In this document: piece by piece, positions 1 through 3,357 of the stretch
How the letters are laid out: each line of letters starts with the position of its first letter
Numbering within the stretch: position 1 is the first letter of the stretch
Assembly: GCA_936924235.1 (NCBI GenBank)
Contig: CAKZHN010000424.1
Span: 1-7,499 of the forward strand
Direction of reading: 5' to 3'
From: an uncultured Rhodoplanes sp.
GTDB lineage: Bacteria; Pseudomonadota; Alphaproteobacteria; Rhizobiales; Xanthobacteraceae
Length of the DNA: 7,499 nucleotides
The notes under the pieces: generated by a model
What the model was told of the DNA's origin: nothing
The model's database searches: none
Seen by the model: the letters and a program-made list of their open reading frames with translations, nothing else
Made by a program: the position numbers and the translations under genes

Positions 1-46
1 AGGCCGGGCCGCTGTCTGCGTTGCTGCTGGTCGTGGTGTCGGTCAT
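1..46 (-). CDS. Possible 5' end of a truncated minus-strand gene
   Basis: An ATG on the minus strand at 46 opens a frame that runs off the left edge without a stop. The 15 visible codons read MTDTTTSSNADSGPA, and nearly every one ends in G or C, as in the real genes of this window. An AGGG lies three bases before the ATG and could act as a close ribosome binding site. A GTTTGC/GCAAAC inverted repeat sits immediately upstream. The opposite strand is also open: a plus-strand frame from 3 to 128 reads LSALLLVVVSVMVPAKA, which resembles a signal peptide, but its codon use decays after about position 50. The fragment is too short to assign a function, and its reality can only be judged with sequence left of the window. 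Confidence 0.3.
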   Translation of the reverse strand, partial: MTDTTTSSNADSGPA

Positions 47-59
47 GGTCCCTGCAAAA

Positions 60-86
60 GCTGTTTGCACTGGGACGCAAACTAGC
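60..86. repeat. Inverted repeat GTTTGC-N8-GCAAAC
   Basis: GTTTGC at 63-68 and GCAAAC at 77-82 are perfect inverted copies separated by eight bases. The pairing extends outward with GCT (60-62) against AGC (84-86) if the T at 83 bulges. Read on the minus strand the hairpin is followed by TTTT and then, ten bases on, by the putative start codon at 46. It could be an operator for a dimeric regulator or a weak terminator/attenuator. The symmetry is seen directly; the role is inferred. Confidence 0.45.
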
Positions 87-201
87 GAGGGACCGCGGGC
101 CGTAAATATTAATGCCAAACCGGTGTGAATTCACTGGGGACAGAGCCGTCGCGCCAAAAGTGCCATTTCGACCAAAGTTCTAAGGGGGATACGGCCGTGC
201 T

Positions 202-218
202 GTCAGGTGATGCCTGAC
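202..218. repeat. Inverted repeat GTCAGG-N5-CCTGAC
   Basis: Two perfect 6-base arms (202-207 and 213-218) flank the spacer TGATG. The repeat lies about 55 bases before the start of the 60-residue ORF at 273, so it could be an operator or part of a leader hairpin. A second, weaker symmetry, ACTC...GAGT, overlaps its right side. No run of T follows, so it is not an intrinsic terminator. Confidence 0.35.
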
Positions 219-272
219 TCATTGGCATTTGAGTAATCGGGGCCGGGGTAGGTTGCCCGCCTGGGGGGCGTC

Positions 273-455
273 ATGATCACGGTTTTTCGTTTTCAGGTCT
301 TCGATCAGAGCATTGGTCGATGGATCATGGAGCTGTCGAAGGGCACGGCGTCTCGCGTTGCTGCTCTCAAGGGCCGTGTCGTCGAAGGAAGCGACGAACA
401 GGTGGCGCCATCCATGATCGATGACGAAGGCCGCTACGTTCCCTTCACACGCTAG
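273..455 (+). CDS. Small hypothetical protein, 60 residues
   Basis: I do not recognise a characterised family for this protein. It begins MITVFRFQVFD, continues with a probable helix around residues 20-35, then GRVVEGSD, and ends in DDEGRYVPFTR. The opening pattern of alternating hydrophobic residues followed by a GRV(V/L)E block reminds me of short uncharacterised proteins common in Bradyrhizobium, but that is memory rather than a search. There is no signal peptide, membrane segment or cysteine, so it is probably cytoplasmic. A G-rich stretch (GGGGGG) a few bases before the ATG can serve as ribosome binding site. It converges on the DUF3551 gene with about 60 bases between the stops, and no clear terminator is visible there. 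The coherent start and codon bias favour a real gene, with moderate certainty. Confidence 0.5.
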   Translation: MITVFRFQVFDQSIGRWIMELSKGTASRVAALKGRVVEGSDEQVAPSMIDDEGRYVPFTR

Positions 456-515
456 GCCGGCGCGGTCTGCCAGACGTCTTCGTCGTATCGTCGCAGCCGT
501 CGATCCCTTGCCACC

Positions 516-752
516 TTATCGGTCGCGCCGTCGAGCCCGGCCGGTCGTCGGATCCGGTCCCGTATAGAATGGGTTCGGCCGGCAGAAGCCGCCGATTCCG
601 GAAATTGTCGCCTGGCATTGCTGAATCGTCGTGAAGTAGCAATTCTCGCCGCCGCCTCCGCTGCTGTACTGTGCACACCAGCGATATGGATCGGCGGACG
701 CCGGTAACGACGTTGTCGCCAGCAACGGCAGCGCGAGGATCAAACGGCGCAT
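516..752 (-). CDS. DUF3551 family small secreted protein
   Basis: This 78-residue protein has a clear Sec signal peptide (residues 1-20: MRR, a leucine/alanine core, then PASA before DPY). The mature part carries four cysteines at 26, 38, 46 and 57 in the order WCAQY, ENCYF, QQCQATISGIGG, FCRPNPFY. The spacing and the SGIGGFC-x-x-NP block match the DUF3551 proteins that occur in many copies in Bradyrhizobium and relatives. The mature domain is only about 45 residues plus a basic tail (GRARRRDR), and the four cysteines could form two disulfides in the periplasm. No function is established for the family. The Shine-Dalgarno signal is weak: an AGGA lies about 13 bases before the ATG. The gene stands alone between a convergent neighbour and the divergent Bug-type gene. 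Confidence 0.82.
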   Translation of the reverse strand: MRRLILALPLLATTSLPASADPYRWCAQYSSGGGGENCYFTTIQQCQATISGIGGFCRPNPFYTGPDPTTGRARRRDR

Positions 753-835
753 GGGCGATGCGGTCCTGCCTGGCTCAGAGCACAGCGTCGCAGTCTAGTT
801 GAACCCGACGCCTATTGGGACAGGGCCTGCGTTGC

Positions 836-856
836 AAAAAGCCGCGGGCGGCCGCG
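836..856 (-). terminator. Weak terminator-like hairpin read on the minus strand
   Basis: On the minus strand CGCGG and CCGCG pair around a CCGC loop and are followed by GC and five T, which is the layout of a small intrinsic terminator. It sits about 85 bases upstream of the DUF3551 start, with no minus-strand gene ending there. If real, it would act as a leader attenuator or as a block to antisense transcription. The local GC-richness, including a GCGGCCGC palindrome, makes chance pairing likely. Confidence 0.25.
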
Positions 857-952
857 CCCATCGCCTGTTGCTATGGCCATGAAAACCGGGCCAAGAAGCA
901 GTCGTGATGGCATGGGAATTGCCAAGCGATCGGCTCAAGAAGGGTCCCAAAA

Positions 953-1936
953 ATGAAACTGAAATCACTGATCTCCGCGCTGTTCCTGGCGCTCGTCTCC
1001 ACGGCCGGGGTTCCCGCCGCATCCGCCGACACCTATCCCAGCAAGCCCGTCACCATCGTGGTTCCGTTTGCGCCGGGCGGCGCGACCGACGTGCTGCCGC
1101 GACTGTTCGCCGAGCGCCTGCAGGCGGAGCTCGGCCAGCCGGTGGTGATCGAGAATGTCGGCGGTGCGGGCGGCACGATCGGCATGCAGCGCGTCGCGCG
1201 CGCGGCGCCCGACGGCTACACCATCGTGTGCGGCAACTGGACTACGTTCGTGTCGAACGGCGCGATCATGAAGACCGCCTACGACGTCGTCACCGATTTC
1301 GAGCCGGTGATCCTGTTGCCCGGCAACTCCCACGTCATCGCCGCGCGCAAGGATCTGCCGGCGAGCAATCTGGCCGAGCTGGTGACCTGGCTGAAGGCCA
1401 ACCAGGACAAGGTGTCGATGGCGACGGCCGGCGTCGGCACCGGCGGGCATTTCGGCGCGGTGCTGCTGCAGAACCTCACGCACACGGAGTTTCCGCTGGT
1501 GCACTACCGCGGCGGCGGGCCGGCGCTATCCGACCTGCTGGCCGGCCATGTCGATCTCACCACCAACCAAGCGACGGTGTTCCTGCCGCATATGCGCGAG
1601 GGCACCATCAAGGTGTTCGCCGTGCTCGCCGACCACAAGCTGGCGCAGGCACCGGAGATTCCGACCGCCGACGAGGCGGGCCTGCCGGGGTTCCATGTGT
1701 CCAACTGGAACGGCTTCTGGGCGCCCAAGGGCACGCCGAAGGACGTGATCGCAAGGCTCAACGCCGCGGTCATCAAGGTCATGGCCGATCCGGCGATGAC
1801 GCAGCAGCTTCTGAAGCTGACCTATGAGATCCCGGCCGCCAGTGAGCAGACGCCGGAGGCGCTGGCCAAGCTGCAGAAGGCCGAGATCGAGAAGTGGTGG
1901 CCGATCATCAAGGCCGCCAAGATCACCAGCAACTAG
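953..1936 (+). CDS. Bug/TctC family periplasmic solute-binding protein
   Basis: This is a 327-residue binding protein of the tripartite tricarboxylate transporter (Bug/TctC) class, which captures small organic acids or related ligands in the periplasm. A Sec signal peptide covers residues 1-25 (cleavage after ASA). Family landmarks follow in order: YPSKPVTIVVPFAPGGATD at 28-46, ENVGGAGGTIG at 67-77, APDGYT at 85-90, ATAGVGTGGHFG at 157-168, VHYRGGGPALSDLLAGHVD at 183-201, and a late GFWAPKGTPKDVIARLNAA segment. The length is typical of the family. GAAGGG eight bases before the ATG is a good ribosome binding site and supports this start over the longer overlapping frame. No TctA or TctB membrane gene is nearby, so it is an orphan binding protein, as is common in this family. 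The ligand cannot be predicted from sequence alone. A strong hairpin terminator follows. Confidence 0.93.
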   Translation: MKLKSLISALFLALVSTAGVPAASADTYPSKPVTIVVPFAPGGATDVLPRLFAERLQAELGQPVVIENVGGAGGTIGMQRVARAAPDGYTIVCGNWTTFVSNGAIMKTAYDVVTDFEPVILLPGNSHVIAARKDLPASNLAELVTWLKANQDKVSMATAGVGTGGHFGAVLLQNLTHTEFPLVHYRGGGPALSDLLAGHVDLTTNQATVFLPHMREGTIKVFAVLADHKLAQAPEIPTADEAGLPGFHVSNWNGFWAPKGTPKDVIARLNAAVIKVMADPAMTQQLLKLTYEIPAASEQTPEALAKLQKAEIEKWWPIIKAAKITSN

Positions 1937-1999
1937 GCCGCCAAATGCACGTCCACAGAGACGAGATCACCGGCAACCGGATCATTGGTGGCTGACAGG

Positions 2000-2041
2000 A
2001 AAGACCGAGCGCCAGCGCGGGGCGGCCGGCGCTCGGTCTTT
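2000..2041. terminator. Strong bidirectional intrinsic terminator
   Basis: A perfect 14-base-pair stem (2000-2013 with 2028-2041) encloses a 14-base GC-rich loop. The arms begin with AAA and end with TTT, so the structure works in both directions, although the T tract is only three bases. It lies between the stop of the Bug-type gene (1936) and the stop of the convergent small gene (2056), exactly where a shared terminator is expected. Confidence 0.85.
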
Positions 2042-2055
2042 GTTCCAGCGTTGCC

Positions 2056-2346
2056 TTATGGCATCTCGCCGTGTTGCGTCATGCAGTCGGCGAAGTGCGT
2101 GTTCTGACTCACGCCCCAGTCCTTCTGCACGTACTTGTTCATGTCGGTGCTGCAGTCGCGGATCGCCTTGTCGCGTCCCGCGCTCATGCCACCTTCGCCG
2201 GCGTTGCCGACGTCCTCGCCGATCGCGCGCGCATAGGCTTGATGGCCGCGCGTGCTCTGGTGCTTGGTTGCCGCGAATGCCTGTGAGCTTGTTCCCAGCG
2301 CACTGACCACCAATGCCAGTGCAATCCATCTCGAAGTATTCTTCAT
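2056..2346 (-). CDS. Small periplasmic two-cysteine protein, 96 residues
   Basis: I choose the ATG at 2346 rather than the longer frame from 2436. It starts directly on a Sec signal peptide (MKNTSRWIALALVVSALG, cleavage after AFA at residue 25) and has GGAGA ten bases upstream. The mature part, about 71 residues, has a histidine-containing, glycine-rich first half. Its second half reads GRDKAIRDCSTDMNKY, then WGVSQNTHFADCMTQHGEMP, with cysteines at 65 and 88. The pattern of a basic helix with one cysteine, then F-x-x-CM-x-x-HG at the C-terminus, is one I recall from uncharacterised exported proteins of Bradyrhizobium. The two cysteines could form a disulfide holding two helices together. No function is known to me. 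It converges on the Bug-type gene and shares its terminator. Confidence 0.78.
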   Translation of the reverse strand: MKNTSRWIALALVVSALGTSSQAFAATKHQSTRGHQAYARAIGEDVGNAGEGGMSAGRDKAIRDCSTDMNKYVQKDWGVSQNTHFADCMTQHGEMP

Positions 2347-2451
2347 TGCAGAACTGTCTCCGGATTCCAGTTGAGAGTGTCGTCGTCCCTGGCCCGCAGA
2401 TGTTTTGCGTTGCAGCAAGATGCTAGCTCTCGTCACGCGCCTGTGAGCGGA

Positions 2452-2479
2452 TGTGAAGTCGCTTCATGGAAGCGTCACA
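2452..2479. repeat. Bulged 11-bp hairpin with ATG loop
   Basis: TGTGA (2452-2456) pairs with TCACA (2475-2479), and CGCTTC (2460-2465) pairs with GAAGCG (2469-2474). A three-base bulge AGT is on the left side and a three-base ATG loop at the tip. No T run follows it on either strand, so it is not a terminator. It may be an operator or part of a structured RNA. Confidence 0.5.
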
Positions 2480-2555
2480 CTGCGCGCGTCGCGGCGACAG
2501 ATTTAGGCGACAGCGTGTCGATCGTTCGGCACAACGTGGCGATGAGCGAGAAAAA

Positions 2556-2586
2556 TCGTTCGATCGTCATCGTATCGACGGAACGA
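2556..2586. repeat. Bulged 10-bp hairpin
   Basis: TCGTTC (2556-2561) pairs with GAACGA (2581-2586), and CGTC (2565-2568) pairs with GACG (2577-2580). A three-base bulge GAT is on the left and the loop has eight bases. The architecture (outer stem, left three-base bulge, inner stem) repeats that of the hairpin about 100 bases to the left. Confidence 0.45.
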
Positions 2587-2593
2587 AATATTC

Positions 2594-2622
2594 TGCGACG
2601 CGCGGAGCTCGCGCGCGTTGCA
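2594..2622. repeat. 11-bp GC-rich hairpin
   Basis: Positions 2594-2604 pair with 2612-2622 over eleven consecutive base pairs, one of them G·U in RNA, around the seven-base loop GAGCTCG. It starts only eight bases after the previous hairpin. No T tract follows, so it is not a terminator. Confidence 0.5.
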
Positions 2623-2811
2623 ACCCGTCAATGCAGGCATGCACGTCTCGCGACCGAGGCCAGCGCCCAATCCTTTTGCACGAAGGAGCGCGTCGCCCGC
2701 AGCGACATCTTCACGTTCGCAATCTTCACCTGCGTACAGGGCTGAAGCCGCCCGCGGGCACCGGTCGCCGCAACGGTTTTTCCGCGACTCAGTCATTGCT
2801 GGGGATGAGGC

Positions 2812-2827
2812 GTCCGGGCCGCCGGAC
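2812..2827. repeat. 6-bp hairpin GTCCGG-GCCG-CCGGAC
   Basis: Perfect 6-base arms at 2812-2817 and 2822-2827 enclose a GCCG tetraloop. It is followed by a G/C-rich half-palindrome rather than T bases. It lies about 160 bases before the HU-like start. The role is unknown. Confidence 0.35.
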
Positions 2828-2942
2828 CGGCGTTGCTCGGGTCAAAACTTGCGAAAAAGCCGGAAAAAGAGCCCAAAACGGCCCTCCGGACCGCAAATAA
2901 CCTGTGTGCGAATCAGTCGCCCTCTATTTTTATAGGGTTTTT

Positions 2943-2959
2943 CCGCCATAAGGTGGCGG
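2943..2959 (+). promoter_or_regulatory. Leader hairpin upstream of the HU-like gene
   Basis: CCGCC (2943-2947) and GGCGG (2955-2959) pair around the loop ATAAGGT, 26 bases before the HU-like ATG. It is preceded by an AT-rich block at 2925-2942 (TATTTTTATAGGG followed by TTTTT) that could hold a -10 element; I see no convincing -35. If the transcript starts within or before that block, the hairpin lies in the 5' leader, where its AAGG-containing loop could influence translation or mRNA stability. Confidence 0.4.
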
Positions 2960-2985
2960 CATCACTCAATCCCATGGGAGCAACA

Positions 2986-3285
2986 ATGCCCGCCTATATG
3001 ACGAAGTCGCAGCTGGTCAACAAGATCGCGGAACTCCAGGAGCTGGCCAAGAAGGACGTGAAGGCCATGATGGAGACGCTGACCGAGGTCGGCCACAAGG
3101 AGCTGAAGAAGACCGGCGTGTTCGTCGTCCCGGGCTTCGCCAAGTTCGTCGTGGTCAAGAAGCCGGCCACCAAGGCCCGCGTCGGCAAGAACCCGTTCAC
3201 CGGCGAAGAGATGACCTTCAAGGCCAAGCCGGCGCGCAAGATCGTTCGCGCCCGCCCGGTCAAGGCCGTCAAGGAAGCCGTCTGA
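2986..3285 (+). CDS. HU family DNA-binding nucleoid protein
   Basis: The product is a 99-residue histone-like HU protein, expected to bind and bend DNA as a dimer in the nucleoid. MTKSQLVNKIAEL at 5-17 starts the helical dimerisation part. VFVVPGFAKFVVVKKP at 45-60 forms the beta sheet. The DNA-binding arm follows, with ARVGKNPFTGEEM at 64-76, where N69-P70 corresponds to the conserved intercalating proline of HU/IHF. A lysine/arginine/alanine-rich tail ends the protein (KAKPARKIVRARPVKAVKEAV region), a little longer than the classic 90-residue HU. I start at 2986 because GGGAG lies five bases upstream; the frame is open back to 2833 but that part looks non-coding. ATG at 2998 is an alternative. 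Every lysine codon is AAG and third positions are almost all G/C, which suggests high expression. An intrinsic terminator follows. Confidence 0.9.
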   Translation: MPAYMTKSQLVNKIAELQELAKKDVKAMMETLTEVGHKELKKTGVFVVPGFAKFVVVKKPATKARVGKNPFTGEEMTFKAKPARKIVRARPVKAVKEAV

Positions 3286-3312
3286 GCAGCGCCAACGCTG
3301 TGAAGTTCAGCG

Positions 3313-3344
3313 CCGGGGGCCCCGCGAGGGGCCCTCGGTTTTTT
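3313..3344 (+). terminator. Intrinsic terminator of the HU-like gene
   Basis: An 11-base-pair stem (3313-3323 with 3328-3338, one G·U pair) is capped by the GNRA-type tetraloop GCGA and followed by six T (3339-3344). It begins 27 bases after the HU-like stop. On the minus strand there is no T tract after the stem, so it mainly serves the plus strand, although the hairpin may also lie in the 3' end of the receptor transcript. Confidence 0.92.
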
Positions 3345-3357
3345 GTTGGAGCCACTA

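Larger units (their letters stand above)
2347..2985. other. Long gene-free, hairpin-rich intergenic region
   Basis: These 639 bases lie between the divergent starts of the small periplasmic protein gene and the HU-like gene. Several short frames are open here in both directions. Their translations are rich in Arg, Ser and Cys, lack the G/C third-position preference of the real genes, and match nothing I know. The region does hold a series of stable inverted repeats (2452-2479, 2556-2586, 2594-2622, 2812-2827, 2943-2959) and A-rich stretches near 2843-2880. It must contain the promoters of both flanking genes. A non-coding RNA is possible but not shown. Confidence 0.6.

Noticed and set aside
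904..1827. 307-residue frame on the plus strand overlapping the Bug/TctC gene
   Set aside because: Its sequence is Arg/Gly/Ala-rich with no family motif. The overlapping 953-1936 frame contains every landmark of the binding protein and a good ribosome binding site.
2347..2436. N-terminal extension of the small periplasmic protein from an ATG at 2436
   Set aside because: The extension would bury the signal peptide behind 30 polar residues. The internal ATG at 2346 has a Shine-Dalgarno sequence and begins directly with the signal peptide.
2452..2479. CRP/FNR-like site suggested by TGTGA and TCACA
   Set aside because: The half-sites are 18 bases apart instead of about 6, and the intervening bases form an inner stem, so a hairpin explains them better.
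2371..2935. Several short frames between the small periplasmic gene and the HU-like gene
   Set aside because: Their Arg/Ser/Cys-rich translations lack codon bias, ribosome sites and recognisable motifs, and they overlap each other in different frames.
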